Virus record (IMG/VR): IMGVR_UViG_3300033978_000480
Location: 1-64,000 of that record
From: a virus
Reading direction: 5' to 3' (one strand)
DNA: 64,000 nucleotides
The position numbers and the translations under genes were made by a program. The notes under the pieces are model-generated. The model was not told where the DNA came from. It searched no databases and worked only from the letters and a program-made list of their open reading frames with translations. Within the stretch, counting starts at the first letter, position 1. The number at the start of each line of letters is the position of its first letter. Shown here one piece after another: positions 33,818 through 43,468 of the stretch.

Positions 33818-34759
33818 ATGGACGGTTACGGAGATCCTTCAACGACGCGGCTCGAAAACGGCCGCTCCATGTCCGAGCTTATGCGCGGCGGTGTTAAGGG
33901 TTTGCGTGGTGTCGTTGTTGCGCCGTCAACACCCGGCGGCGTACCGATCAATTTTGACCCGCACGACCGCAGCAAAATTCAAATTAATGTGATCGACCCA
34001 AACGGCTCAAACGTGGGCGGCTTGCGGCTAGACAGCGTAAGCCGAGAGTCCGTAGAGCAGGCAATGGCGCACGCCAAAGAGCAAATACACGGTAATGATA
34101 TCAATTCAATTAGGGAGCGGGCCGCAATGGTATTCGAAGAATTGGCGAAACTGGAGAAATCAAGCGTGCAGCGTGTTCCAGTTAAACAAACCTCATCGCC
34201 ACGCCCGCGCCAAGTAGTCGCGCCAAGAACAGACGATGAGTTTGAGCAGCAGGTTGTGGCCGAGCTGGAAACAGAGTCTGAGCTGCTCGCTGCGGCCCCA
34301 CAACCGCGTCTACCGCCGATTGAGCAGATTGACCGCGGCTACAGTCCTATGGCCGCTTTTGGTCTTAAAAAGCAAGCTATGCAGATTCAAACGCCCGCTA
34401 TAAATCCGGCGCACAAAGCCGGCCCACCGCAGAAATTAGTTTACTTTGAGAAAGAGGGTATTGGGACAGTTCCCGCATTTTTCCATGACGTAATAGTGTC
34501 TATTTCCCGCAAGGAAACCGACAGCACGGAAGAGAGCGGGTTTATTGTACTAATCTACGATTTGCGTTTTGAGCAAAATGCCGCACGCTGGTTTCCGCCC
34601 TCAAACGATCCGTATCAACGCCCGTGGGCAGCCAAGATTAGCGATGATCGGCGTTTATACCTTGTTCATACGACGGGATTTCAGTATGTTTATGATAACC
34701 GCGAGTATTGCATTTTACTCGTTGAGCGGGCCCTTCGGGCGAATTACGACGAGGAATGA
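33818..34759 (+). CDS. Hypothetical protein upstream of portal
   Basis: 313 residues with TTGGAG upstream. Residues 1-100 are a small domain plus helices; 110-190 are a Pro/Gln-rich linker; 195-313 are a strand-rich domain (LVYFEKEGIGTVPAFFHDVIV). Position right before the portal gene suggests a structural or assembly role. That is inference. Confidence 0.65.
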   Translation: MDGYGDPSTTRLENGRSMSELMRGGVKGLRGVVVAPSTPGGVPINFDPHDRSKIQINVIDPNGSNVGGLRLDSVSRESVEQAMAHAKEQIHGNDINSIRERAAMVFEELAKLEKSSVQRVPVKQTSSPRPRQVVAPRTDDEFEQQVVAELETESELLAAAPQPRLPPIEQIDRGYSPMAAFGLKKQAMQIQTPAINPAHKAGPPQKLVYFEKEGIGTVPAFFHDVIVSISRKETDSTEESGFIVLIYDLRFEQNAARWFPPSNDPYQRPWAAKISDDRRLYLVHTTGFQYVYDNREYCILLVERALRANYDEE

Positions 34760-34908
34760 AAATGGAAAAACGTGGTGTCATTAAAGCCGGCCTAACTCCG
34801 CCAGTTGAACAGGACGAGCCGGTATCAAAAAGTCAGGAAAAGCGCGCTACAATCCAGCAGCTGGATGACGACTTACGCAAGCGCGCGGCCGAAGCAGCCA
34901 GTAAATAA
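34756..34908 (+). CDS. Small protein upstream of portal
   Basis: 50 residues (MKMEKRGVIKAGLTPP...) with GAGGA before the ATG and a four-base overlap with the upstream stop (ATGA). The N-terminal half is Pro-containing and the C-terminal half is a charged helix ending in RKRAAEAASK. It fills the gap before the portal gene exactly and looks like a genuine small gene of the head-assembly module. Role unknown. Confidence 0.75.
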   Translation: MKMEKRGVIKAGLTPPVEQDEPVSKSQEKRATIQQLDDDLRKRAAEAASK

Positions 34909-34919
34909 ACGAGGCTCCT

Positions 34920-36866
34920 GTGTCGCTACAACCCACAGCTTCAATGGGCTACAACTCTCTCGGCCGCGGTGCGCAGGCTGACGAGCGGTTCCCAGATCCG
35001 TTTTGTGACATAGCCAGCCTGTCGATGCCTGAGAGCATCCAGTCTGCGCTTCGTTGGACAGAATACATCATGAACGCGAACGGCCCTTATCGGCAGGCCG
35101 TTGATCGCGTTGTGTCTTATTTTATTACCGACGTCGAAGTTAGCGATGTCGGTGAAAATAAAACAGGGCGCGAAGAGAAAGAAAAATATCAGACGTTTCT
35201 TGAAGATACGTTGAGCATAAAGAACGTACTGCATTCCGTAGCCATGGATTACATGACTTACGGTAACTCCTTCACGAGCGTCCTTGTTCCTTTCCGGCGC
35301 TATCTGTCGTGTAAAAAATGCGGCCTTGAGATGCCGCTGGACCGTGTTCATAACTCAAAATCGTGTGCTTTTTCGTGGCAGAACTTTGAATTTCATGCCA
35401 CGTGCCCGAACTGCAAATATGTCGGCCCTTGGAAACACATCGACCGGCGCAGCGGAGATACAGGGCATATAACAGTTAAACGCTGGAGCCCGCACGAAAT
35501 AGATATCTTATGGGATCCGTATACGGGCGAATGCAGCTATGTGTGGAAAATCCCAGAAGACTACCGCAATCTGATTAAAGCTGGTCACCTGCACCACATT
35601 GAACGCGCAAGCTGGGAGATTATTCAGGCCGTCAAGAACGGCCAGAATCTAATGTTTGATAAAGGCGTGGTCTTCCACTTGTCTGAAGATCCGCTGGCCG
35701 GCATGCGCAATCGCGGTTGGGGTATTTCGCGCATACTCGTTAATTTTCGCCAAGCGTGGTATTATCAGATTCTGCAGCGCTACAACGAAGCTATCGCGCT
35801 TGACTACATCATTCCATTCCGCGTCATCACGCCGCAGCCTCGCGGTGGTGACGGACAATCAGCAGACCCAGTCCACACGATTAATCTGTCGAGCTTCACA
35901 GCCCGCGTTAATTCGATGATTCGCGCGCGGCGTACTGACCCGGCGCGCTGGAACGTGCTGCCGTTTCCGGTGAACTATCAGGCCCTTGGCGGCGACGCGT
36001 CTCAATTAGCGCCGCGCGACTTAATTGAGCAGGGCCTTGAAACGTTGCTTAAATGCATCGGCATGCCAGTTGAGCTATTTAACGGTTCGCTGTCGTTCCA
36101 GTCTGCGCCAGCTGCGCTTCGCTTATTTGAGGCAAATTGGAGCCACTTACCGCACAATTTAAATATCTTTTTGAACGAGCTGGTTGGGCAAGTATCGAAG
36201 ATTATGTCGTGGGATCCTGTAAGCGCCCGGCTCGTAAGAGTCACGCACGCCGACGATCTCAACCGTCAGATGGCCAAGCTGCAGCTTATGCAGGGCCAGC
36301 AGATCAGCAAACGCACTGGTCTCAAGAGCGTTGGCTTGGATTACCAAGACGAAGTCAAGCAAATGCTCGAAGAGGAAAAGATCTACGCGGACGAGCAGGA
36401 GCGCATGCAGGTCGAGATGCAGCAGGCTCAGTCGATGAAGGACATGAGCCAATCGCCCGACATGATGATGGGCGCTGGCAATACAGGCGCAAGCGCAACT
36501 GGTATGCCCGCGCCGCCAGCACAGGGTGCACCGGCTGGTGGTCAACCGCAAGCCGGCGCTATGCCGGGACAGGCGCCAAGTCCAGTCGATCAGTTCCTCG
36601 CACAACGTCAGAACTCGCCGAATGTCCCGCGCACGCCGGAAGAATTACAGCAACAAGCGCAGCTGATTGCGAACCAGCTGTTGTCTATGCCGGAGTCGAT
36701 CAAGGACGGCGAGCTGCTCAAACTAAAACGCTCGGACGCCACGATGCACGCACTCGTTACAAGCATTATCGACGACATACGCCAGCAGGCGCGTTCGCAG
36801 GGCGGCGCTATGGTAATGGCGCAGCAATTTGGTCAGGGCCAGCCGCAGGGGGCGCCACCGGTTTAA
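34920..36866 (+). CDS. Portal protein
   Basis: 648 residues from a GTG with GAGG upstream. The layout is typical of portals: an N-terminal region with YRQAVDRVVSYF, a central wing/stem area (WRWSPHEI-like KRWSPHEIDILWDP; IPFRVITPQP), LLKCIGMPVELFNGSLSFQ, and a Gln/Met/Pro-rich C-terminal tail. Portals form a dodecameric ring at one capsid vertex through which DNA is packaged. Unusually, Cys131/Cys134 and Cys162/Cys165 (CKKC, CPNC) form a probable zinc ribbon inside the wing. Confidence 0.85.
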   Translation: MSLQPTASMGYNSLGRGAQADERFPDPFCDIASLSMPESIQSALRWTEYIMNANGPYRQAVDRVVSYFITDVEVSDVGENKTGREEKEKYQTFLEDTLSIKNVLHSVAMDYMTYGNSFTSVLVPFRRYLSCKKCGLEMPLDRVHNSKSCAFSWQNFEFHATCPNCKYVGPWKHIDRRSGDTGHITVKRWSPHEIDILWDPYTGECSYVWKIPEDYRNLIKAGHLHHIERASWEIIQAVKNGQNLMFDKGVVFHLSEDPLAGMRNRGWGISRILVNFRQAWYYQILQRYNEAIALDYIIPFRVITPQPRGGDGQSADPVHTINLSSFTARVNSMIRARRTDPARWNVLPFPVNYQALGGDASQLAPRDLIEQGLETLLKCIGMPVELFNGSLSFQSAPAALRLFEANWSHLPHNLNIFLNELVGQVSKIMSWDPVSARLVRVTHADDLNRQMAKLQLMQGQQISKRTGLKSVGLDYQDEVKQMLEEEKIYADEQERMQVEMQQAQSMKDMSQSPDMMMGAGNTGASATGMPAPPAQGAPAGGQPQAGAMPGQAPSPVDQFLAQRQNSPNVPRTPEELQQQAQLIANQLLSMPESIKDGELLKLKRSDATMHALVTSIIDDIRQQARSQGGAMVMAQQFGQGQPQGAPPV

Positions 36867-36872
36867 TCGCAG

Positions 36873-37916
36873 ATGCGCATTGGTATTTACACACACTATG
36901 CTCACTGCGACGAGGCGTATTTTGCCATACGCCTTGCCGATTTTTTACGTGCGCAAGGCATTGACTGCGGCATTTATTCAGATGCGCCGCCAGCAAAGTT
37001 ACGCACCGCTCACGACGGCGCTGTTTGCCATAAAAAGAAACGCAGCTTTTCTTCGTGGGTCAAAGACTGCTCTACGATTATTTGGACGCACCCACCAAAA
37101 CTAGACACGCTGAGTTACACAAAGCGTTTGGGCATTCGTACGTTTATCGTACCTATGTGGCAGGAACTGTTGCGCCCGTTTCGTAAAGTTCTTCAGCGGG
37201 CGGATCACGTTATTGTGATGAGCGCGGAAGAGCGCGAGCTATTCACAAAGATCTACAAATTAAAAAATGTGACAATGATCCCGTTTGATACGGGGTTGCC
37301 AAATACCAAAAAAACAAAACCCGTCAATCACCGGCAGATAAAGATATTTTTACCGTGGTTTGATAGGAATGCCCGGTGCGCGCATAGCCAGTTTCTCGGC
37401 TTTTTGGGCTATCTGATTGAGCGCATGCCGGACGCCACGCTGACTGTGGCGATTACGTCTAGCCGGTTTTCGCCCGCTATAGCCAAGTTTTTTCAGCGGC
37501 TTGGGCGTAAGACTAGCGGCCGCGTAAAGCTGCTTAGAAACATCCCGCTCTCAAAGCGGCCGGCGCTATACACAGCGCACGACGTTACGCTTTTTCCGGC
37601 AGAATGCGACAACTACGGGTTCTGTAATTTAACGTCAATTAGCTGCGGTACACCGGTGTTGTCTTTTGCCCTGTCGCCCCAAATTGATTTTGTGTACCAA
37701 GATGCAAACGGCGTACTTGTAAAAACTCGTGTAGACTACGACGAAAACGGAGTACCGCACGCAGCGCCAGACTACGAAAAGCTGATGACTGTATTACAAA
37801 CCATGATTGCGGAACCGCTACATATTGATAACTTAAACAAACGCGTGACATATAACCTGACAACTCGGCGCAAATCGTTCGAGCTTGGTTGGCAGACGAT
37901 ATTAAAGCTTGTTTGA
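36873..37916 (+). CDS. GT-B glycosyltransferase
   Basis: 347 residues. An N-terminal Rossmann half begins MRIGIYTHYAHCDEAYFA. The second half carries FPAECDNYGFCNLTS followed by CGTPVLSF, the donor-sugar site of GT4-type enzymes. The usual EX7E signature is EX7N here (ECDNYGFCN), so the second Glu is replaced. It would move a sugar from a nucleotide donor to an unknown acceptor. It lies between the portal and HD-hydrolase genes. Confidence 0.8.
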   Translation: MRIGIYTHYAHCDEAYFAIRLADFLRAQGIDCGIYSDAPPAKLRTAHDGAVCHKKKRSFSSWVKDCSTIIWTHPPKLDTLSYTKRLGIRTFIVPMWQELLRPFRKVLQRADHVIVMSAEERELFTKIYKLKNVTMIPFDTGLPNTKKTKPVNHRQIKIFLPWFDRNARCAHSQFLGFLGYLIERMPDATLTVAITSSRFSPAIAKFFQRLGRKTSGRVKLLRNIPLSKRPALYTAHDVTLFPAECDNYGFCNLTSISCGTPVLSFALSPQIDFVYQDANGVLVKTRVDYDENGVPHAAPDYEKLMTVLQTMIAEPLHIDNLNKRVTYNLTTRRKSFELGWQTILKLV

Positions 37917-37932
37917 GGCATACGGAGATGCC

Positions 37933-38682
37933 ATGAAAAAAATTGAAGGTTCGTCCATCAGAAAGACGTTTGATTTTGCCGTCGCGCATTACGGCGACAA
38001 ACAGACGCACATGGGTGTCAAACTCGTAGATCACTGCAAGCTTGTTGCACGCCAGTCTGAGATCATCGCTCAAAAACTCTATCAAGATGTGCGCGCTGAC
38101 CACCTACCGGACGACACAAAAGACAGCATATCGGCAATTATGCAGGGCGCGCTGCTGCACGACGTTCTTAACGTTAGCGCATGCGCCTTTGAGAATATTG
38201 CAGAAATTTCTAGTGTTCAGATCGCCGCCATGGTCGCAGACATTAGTCGGGATTTCAGGCTTGTAGAAACAAAGCGGGATATGGAGTTTCGCGGGCGGTT
38301 AAGTCAGAGCCCTGTCGGCTCGCAGATTATCGTTGTGGCTGATATTATCTGCACGGCAAAAGACATTCTGCGGAGCTTGAGCGATTCTGGGCTGGCGGCC
38401 GTCCCGAAAGCTAAAAAACTACTGACGCAACTGGACGGCGACTTGCTGGCAATTCACGCGGCTAGTCGGTATTACATGCTGCGCCTTTACGTACACGCTG
38501 CGAGAAACATGCTTGGCGACGTAAGTCAGACAATTAAAACCTGCAGGCACAAAGCGAAACTTGACAAAATCGTAGCTCAAAATACAACCGGTATACGCGC
38601 CAAAGCCGCTGCGGCTGAAAAACAGGCAAATACTAAAAAGAAGAAGGAAGTGCGTTATGCTCGAAAGCGAAGTGTTGAATAA
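37933..38682 (+). CDS. HD-domain hydrolase, SpoT/MESH1-like
   Basis: 249 residues from ATG 37933, with GGAG upstream; an in-frame TTG at 37909 is weaker. The HD tetrad is clear: DHCKLVA (His34), ALLHDVLN (His76, Asp77) and VADIICTAKDI (Asp137). The spacing and the AALLHD / ISRD / ADxxxxxxDI order resemble the (p)ppGpp hydrolase domain of SpoT and MESH1. These remove the 3'-pyrophosphate of the alarmone. The C-terminus is Lys/Arg-rich. Other HD phosphohydrolases (dNTPase, 5'-nucleotidase) remain possible. Confidence 0.6.
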   Translation: MKKIEGSSIRKTFDFAVAHYGDKQTHMGVKLVDHCKLVARQSEIIAQKLYQDVRADHLPDDTKDSISAIMQGALLHDVLNVSACAFENIAEISSVQIAAMVADISRDFRLVETKRDMEFRGRLSQSPVGSQIIVVADIICTAKDILRSLSDSGLAAVPKAKKLLTQLDGDLLAIHAASRYYMLRLYVHAARNMLGDVSQTIKTCRHKAKLDKIVAQNTTGIRAKAAAAEKQANTKKKKEVRYARKRSVE

Positions 38683-38974
38683 GATTCTTGACGATTTCAC
38701 GTCTAGCAATCCTGACATGGCGACAGAGCAGTTGAAGACATTTTGTCAGTATGCCGCTACGTGGCTTGCTTCTCGTGGTGTGGTCGGCGTAGGACACACG
38801 GTCGACGGCATGTCTCTACGATTTGCTGACGGGCAAGAGCTGCTGCTTCTTAGCCCGCCAGAAGTAACTAAGAGCCCCGCGCTGTCAGACGCAGTGGGCA
38901 TCACGGGCAACGCGTCAAAGATAACAAAACCGGTTATTGATTCGCCGAGCTTTAATATCACAGGTCGTCAGTAG
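38657..38974 (+). CDS. Hypothetical protein
   Basis: 105 residues with AAGGAAG upstream; overlaps the HD gene by 26 bases. An N-terminal helix pair is followed by a small beta segment (GVGHTVDGMSLRFADGQELLLLSP) and a flexible Ser/Thr tail. No family recognised. It is coupled to thymidylate kinase. Confidence 0.65.
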   Translation: MLESEVLNKILDDFTSSNPDMATEQLKTFCQYAATWLASRGVVGVGHTVDGMSLRFADGQELLLLSPPEVTKSPALSDAVGITGNASKITKPVIDSPSFNITGRQ

Positions 38975-38984
38975 AGAGGTTTTT

Positions 38985-39590
38985 GTGTTTGTTTGCTTTG
39001 AGGGGATTGACGGCGCTGGTAAATCCACGCAGGCACGTATGCTGCACCAGCGTCTTTTGAATGACGGTGTATCTGCCGCACTTGTTGCCGACCCGGGAAC
39101 AACAAAGATAGGAACTGCAATCAGGCAGATCCTGCTGCACAACGACGACCCCATCTCCCCGGCGGCCCAGATGTTGTTGTTCTCAGCTGCCCGGGCAGAG
39201 CTGGCAACGCACATTAAAAGTTTGCTGTCAGATAACCAGACTGTTATTTGTGACCGCTGGTTGCTGTCTACGCTTGTTTATCAGGGCGAGATAAACAACA
39301 TTTCGGCTGAGCTTATTACGCACATCTTTCGCGAGACATCTGATGTGCGCCCGGACATATGCTTTCTGCTCGACATTGCGCCTGAAGATGCGCAAAAAAG
39401 AATGGGGCAGCCCCGCGACCGGTATGAGCGGCGTTGTTCAGAAGAGCAAAACCGCATGCGGCTAGCCTACACGACGCATGCGCAGCAGCGACCACACGCA
39501 GCTGCCGTGCATCACATCAACGCAGACCGAGATCCAGAAGAGACACATAGCGATATTTATTCTCTTTACAAGCTTGCTCAGTCAGTTTGA
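38985..39590 (+). CDS. tmk: Thymidylate kinase
   Basis: 201 residues from GTG 38985, preceded by AGAGG. Walker A is EGIDGAGKST (6-15). The DR motif is DRWLLSTLVYQG (about 85-96), where the usual DRYxxS has Trp for Tyr. A basic lid (RDRYERR) follows near 145. It phosphorylates dTMP to dTDP. With thymidine kinase at 61,295 the phage could take thymidine through to dTDP, leaving the last step to host nucleoside diphosphate kinase. Confidence 0.93.
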   Translation: MFVCFEGIDGAGKSTQARMLHQRLLNDGVSAALVADPGTTKIGTAIRQILLHNDDPISPAAQMLLFSAARAELATHIKSLLSDNQTVICDRWLLSTLVYQGEINNISAELITHIFRETSDVRPDICFLLDIAPEDAQKRMGQPRDRYERRCSEEQNRMRLAYTTHAQQRPHAAAVHHINADRDPEETHSDIYSLYKLAQSV

Positions 39591-39627
39591 ATAACAGCTA
39601 ACACCACGTGAAAGGACTCACACAACA

Positions 39628-40122
39628 ATGACGATTTCGGCTGCGGCAGAAAAACAGCAAATTGATCGAGATAATTTTGTTCGTAAAACTAAACAACGAG
39701 CGAAATTACGCGAGATAGATTTAGATACCAAAACAGCCGGGTACTTAGAGCTGCAGAATATTTGTGTGGTCCTGCAGCATCTTGCGCAAAAATATGTACC
39801 GAACAGCGCGCAGTCATTTTGTGATTTTGACGCGTTAAAGCACGCTACGCGCTCTCTGCAGCGACTTGGCTCTAGTATAAAAGTAGCCGCGCATCTGGCC
39901 GCGCCGGTTAAAAGCGTAGAAAAAGCCGCCGTGACCAACTCTGTGGAATATCGGACGTTGCGCAATAAATACATTGCGGCGCTTTCAACTATTGCGGATA
40001 TAACTGCTAAAAATACTCCGCCCGGTCACCCCGAGTATCAGCGCGGCGTTCGTGAGGGTTATCGGCGGGCAAGCGACGTGGCTATTTTATTTCTTGAAGA
40101 CATTCAGACTGGAGCTATTTAA
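39628..40122 (+). CDS. Hypothetical protein
   Basis: 164 residues, helical and basic, with an N-terminal coiled segment (AAEKQQIDRDNFVRKTKQ). No motif. It begins the short run that leads into the tail-fibre genes and ends in a TAATG overlap. Confidence 0.6.
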   Translation: MTISAAAEKQQIDRDNFVRKTKQRAKLREIDLDTKTAGYLELQNICVVLQHLAQKYVPNSAQSFCDFDALKHATRSLQRLGSSIKVAAHLAAPVKSVEKAAVTNSVEYRTLRNKYIAALSTIADITAKNTPPGHPEYQRGVREGYRRASDVAILFLEDIQTGAI

Positions 40123-40388
40123 TGGACTATCACCATTTCATAAATCAGCTTTCTGACCTAAATCCGGAAGCAGTATTTTTTGATAACATGGACGCGGCAA
40201 TCGTCGGTATTGGTCGTATCGGCGGCGACGACCCGGTACCGGTTTACAGCAAGTCAAAGATTTACGAAAAATTGTTAGCAGACGGTTTTTCGCTGGAGGA
40301 CGCCCACGAGTATTACTCCGGTAAATTTTTAGCGTTGCGCGCTGGAGCCGCCACGCCCGTAATTATTGAAGATCTGCCGCAGGAGTAA
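40122..40388 (+). CDS. Conserved small phage protein
   Basis: 88 residues. The order EAVFFDNMDAAIVGIGRIG, PVYSKSKIYEKLLADGFS, DAHEYY and a final TPVIIE matches a small protein type I know from phages, of unknown function ('aivGiGr-vYs-G-s-eeA-ey-TP'). It is coupled by TAATG to the upstream gene. Confidence 0.75.
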   Translation: MDYHHFINQLSDLNPEAVFFDNMDAAIVGIGRIGGDDPVPVYSKSKIYEKLLADGFSLEDAHEYYSGKFLALRAGAATPVIIEDLPQE

Positions 40389-40394
40389 ATTGTT

Positions 40395-40697
40395 GTGGCC
40401 ACAGTTGTTATTAATCAGCCCGATCACATAGAATTTAGGAACGTTAATGCAGCCAAATTGCCGGCCGAGTCGCCGACCGTTAGTCTGCAGGCTGGAGATT
40501 GGGACGCCGAAAATTACACCGAAACAGGTATTGTTATCGACGTTTACGGGCCACAGCTTCCGCTTCTTTCGCCGGCAGACGCGCGCAAATTAGCGAAATG
40601 GCTAAACCGCGCCGCCGACGATCTAGACGGCCGTAAGCCGGATAAGAAACGGAAAAATCGCTATCACTCTGATGACGAAGATAACGAGATCTACTAA
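40395..40697 (+). CDS. Hypothetical protein
   Basis: 100 residues from a GTG. A compact N-terminal domain (ATVVINQPDHIEFRN) is followed by a helix with ARKLAKWLNRAADDLDG and a charged tail. No family recognised. Confidence 0.6.
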   Translation: MATVVINQPDHIEFRNVNAAKLPAESPTVSLQAGDWDAENYTETGIVIDVYGPQLPLLSPADARKLAKWLNRAADDLDGRKPDKKRKNRYHSDDEDNEIY

Positions 40698-40709
40698 TAA
40701 GTGCTGGCT

Positions 40710-41303
40710 ATGGCAAATAAGAAAATCTCTGAGCTGCCAGTTAAATCGTCACCTGTCGCAGCCGACATCATTCCGATAGTTGATGCGGCTACGACGCCGT
40801 TCTCTTCAAAACGAACTACGGTCGGCGCCATTGCGTCTGTCGCGGTTGGTTTAATTAGCTCCGGCGGCATTGTCACCGTTCCCGGCGCGACGGGCCCCAC
40901 TGGCGTTGGCGTCACGGGGCCGACGGGTCCTACGGGCCCATCCGTTGTCGGTGCTACGGGCCCGACTGGCCCCTCTGGCGCTGGCTCAAACAACACATAC
41001 GAATTCACCGTCACTTACTCTGGTTCGTCTCCGTCGTCTATTTCAAATCTGCCGACAGGGTGGACGGCCTCTATCGCCGCCAACGACGTCACGATTACGC
41101 ATAATCTGAACAAGGAGATTAAAGACGTAACTTACTGGGGTTACACATCCGGTACAGATTTGTGGCGTGCGCGTTACCCCACGGCCAGCAGCGAACTGAC
41201 GTTAAGCGGCGCGACTAGAAACAGCGCCTTTAAGATTCGTATTTCTAATTCTGTCGTAGCCTGCGACACCAGTGGTACAGCTCGTATCGTTTGCTTCTTT
41301 TAA
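40710..41303 (+). CDS. Short collagen-like tail fibre protein
   Basis: 197 residues. N-terminal MANKKISELPVKSSPVAAD ... KRTTVGAI is a virion-anchor motif shared with the protein at 53,298. About 35 residues of Gly-X-Y repeats (GPTGPTGPS type) are followed by a beta-rich tip with aromatic residues. Such proteins are trimeric fibres with a collagen-like shaft. It is the first of the receptor-binding cluster. Confidence 0.8.
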   Translation: MANKKISELPVKSSPVAADIIPIVDAATTPFSSKRTTVGAIASVAVGLISSGGIVTVPGATGPTGVGVTGPTGPTGPSVVGATGPTGPSGAGSNNTYEFTVTYSGSSPSSISNLPTGWTASIAANDVTITHNLNKEIKDVTYWGYTSGTDLWRARYPTASSELTLSGATRNSAFKIRISNSVVACDTSGTARIVCFF

Positions 41304-41320
41304 CAACGAAAACCTGAGCT

Positions 41321-43117
41321 ATGCCATTTACACCTCCAAAGGTTTTGTTGATACGGCTACGCTCAATGAGCGCAGTGTCGTATTGGAGTGCGGGTGGACC
41401 GTGGAATGGATACGCGTACCGCTGGTCTGCGACGCTTGATGTTTCTCCGCAGCCGCACGGGGATCCAACAACCCCAACCCCGAATTTTTATGACGGTAAT
41501 GATATTAAAGTCGGTGACTACATTGTCACTAGCGGTCAGGGTCGAATCCTAAAAGTATCGGCTATTACGTCTGCCGCCGATACGGTTGTGCAGTGTGTGT
41601 TGGAAGATGAAAACCAACAAAACACACTTTCAAATGAGGGACAAGACGGCGACGGCAGCGTCACATCAGACGTAGACGGCCTGTTATTTGAAACAAAAAA
41701 CGGCTGGCCTATTCTTCATCCGCTGCCTAATTCTTTAAGCGGTAGCTTGCCGCCATATTTCTCCGCCGACGTCATTGCGCGTTTTATGTACACGCGCATC
41801 GACACGGGTGGCGGCGGTAGTTCAACTGTTGGGCCGTCTGGGCCGACTGGCATTACCGGGCCTACTGGTCCAACCGGTGTTGGCGCGAGCGGGCCGACGG
41901 GTCCTACTGGTCCAACCGCCGTCGGCGCCACGGGCCCGACTGGTCCAACTGGTGTCGGAGTTACTGGTGCTACAGGACCTACCGGCGCGTCAGTAAAAAT
42001 TAAAGGTCATCTTGTTCAGTGGCCGCCAAGCTCGTCGCCGCAGTTTGGCGACATGTGGCTTGTACCGACGCCTGTACCAGCTGGTATCCCGTCTAATCTT
42101 AGTGCCGTTGCTGGCGACGGCATCGCGTGGGTAGAGTCTGGTTCGGCCGGCGGCTGGCTAAATCTTGGCCCTATCCGCGGACCGCAAGGCCCGAGCGGCG
42201 CACAAGGCGCTCAGGGTTTGCAGGGCATAAATGGCGTTATGGGTCCCACCGGCCCATCTGGCGTTTCCGCGAACAGTCTGGTGCTTAGTGTAAACGCGCA
42301 AACCGGCGCAGTGTCTTTGCAATCTGATGACATCGCGTTAGATACGGCGATTACGGTAAAAGCTGTAACGCAAGGCAGTTATGCCGACGGCGTTGTTATT
42401 CCAGCTGGCACGCCGTTATCAGATATCATTAAAAATATGCTGCAGGTTCGTGTGCCAGCTACATATACGGCACCTACGCTCACTATTTCAACAGTTAATT
42501 CTCTGGTATTTGAATACGGCGCTACCGTAGCCGGGAACGTAAACTTGACGTGGGCGCAAAATGACGCTGGCGCCGCAACTTCTTTTGCCTACCGCATCGA
42601 CAATACGTTTGTTCAAACTGTCCCGGGTTCTTCTCCCGCGGCGTTTATTTTTTCAGTACCAAACGGCACTGCCGCGTTCACAATGTCTGGGCGGGCTGTT
42701 CACACAGCTGGTGCTCAAAAACCAGACAACTTTGGCAATTTTGTCGATCCGGCAATTCAGGCTGGTACGATATTCACGAGTAACTCGCTGACTTTTACGC
42801 CGCAATATAAGCGTTATTGGGGACTCTCTACGGCCACTAGTATTTCTGACGCGCAAATACTGTCGTTAAACTCCGAGCTATCAGCCACACGCGTTCAAAC
42901 CAGAAACGACTTCCAGCCCGCTAATCAGTACATTTATATTGCGTATCCAGCAGCGTTTGGGCTGGCGACGATTAAATTCAACGGTTATATTTCTACCAGC
43001 GCTTGGGAATTGACAACGCGATCTTTCGTAAATGCTAACTCGTTCTCTGCGTCGTACCATATTTATCGCACAAAATACACGCAGAACTCGCCGGACATTG
43101 ATATTGAGGTGCTGTGA
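41321..43117 (+). CDS. Collagen-like tail fibre protein
   Basis: 598 residues. After a 165-residue beta N-terminal part come Gly-X-Y repeats (about 170-223), then a Trp-containing module ([15 protein letters not shown] ... [10 protein letters not shown]) shared with the 53,298 protein, a second short collagen stretch, and a long beta-rich C-terminal domain with YKRYWGLS, typical of phage receptor-binding tips. It probably forms a trimeric fibre or spike. The downstream gene starts at a TGATG overlap. Confidence 0.8.
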   Translation: MPFTPPKVLLIRLRSMSAVSYWSAGGPWNGYAYRWSATLDVSPQPHGDPTTPTPNFYDGNDIKVGDYIVTSGQGRILKVSAITSAADTVVQCVLEDENQQNTLSNEGQDGDGSVTSDVDGLLFETKNGWPILHPLPNSLSGSLPPYFSADVIARFMYTRIDTGGGGSSTVGPSGPTGITGPTGPTGVGASGPTGPTGPTAVGATGPTGPTGVGVTGATGPTGASVKIKGHLVQWPPSSSPQFGDMWLVPTPVPAGIPSNLSAVAGDGIAWVESGSAGGWLNLGPIRGPQGPSGAQGAQGLQGINGVMGPTGPSGVSANSLVLSVNAQTGAVSLQSDDIALDTAITVKAVTQGSYADGVVIPAGTPLSDIIKNMLQVRVPATYTAPTLTISTVNSLVFEYGATVAGNVNLTWAQNDAGAATSFAYRIDNTFVQTVPGSSPAAFIFSVPNGTAAFTMSGRAVHTAGAQKPDNFGNFVDPAIQAGTIFTSNSLTFTPQYKRYWGLSTATSISDAQILSLNSELSATRVQTRNDFQPANQYIYIAYPAAFGLATIKFNGYISTSAWELTTRSFVNANSFSASYHIYRTKYTQNSPDIDIEVL

Positions 43118-43392
43118 TGGGTGCGATTTCTGGCGGCATTAATCTTGGCGCGCCTATTCTGCCCGCGACTACGGAAGATATCTTTCCGACGCATGACGCT
43201 AATTACGGCAAAGGCGGCTACCGCGCTGTGGATAACATTACTTTAAGAAATCAAATACCCTACGCCCGGCGAGAAGTTGGTATGATTGTGCGCACAACTG
43301 ACACCAACATAAATTGGATTTTAAAAGTTAACACTGCGGATCTAGAGCAAGCTGTATGGGTCGAAGAGACACTTGACGGCGGTACTTTTTAA
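43117..43392 (+). CDS. Small tail-fibre-associated protein
   Basis: 91 residues. GGINLGAPILPATTEDIFPT then REVGMIVRTTDTNINWIL resembles small tail-tip proteins found next to fibre genes. The C-terminus TLDGGTF is identical to the end of the giant fibre encoded next. The start overlaps the upstream stop (TGATG). Confidence 0.7.
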   Translation: MGAISGGINLGAPILPATTEDIFPTHDANYGKGGYRAVDNITLRNQIPYARREVGMIVRTTDTNINWILKVNTADLEQAVWVEETLDGGTF

Positions 43393-43401
43393 CTCGTTTT
43401 T

Positions 43402-43432
43402 TTTACTGTAGACCACCGTTGCACGATATAAT
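43402..43432 (+). promoter_or_regulatory. Candidate promoter ahead of the giant fibre gene
   Basis: A consensus -10 (TATAAT, 43427-43432) lies in the 76-base gap. The -35 is poor: TTTACT at a 19-base spacing or TTACTG at 18. The T-run just before (43397-43404) may act as part of a weak terminator for the upstream gene. Confidence 0.4.
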
Positions 43433-43468
43433 CAGATCAGCGCTCACCCCCTAAAATAGGTTGCTACC

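Noticed and set aside
36137-36964. A 275-codon + strand ORF overlapping the portal C-terminus
   Set aside because: Out-of-frame reading of the Gln/Pro/Gly-rich portal tail. The portal frame and the downstream glycosyltransferase explain the region.
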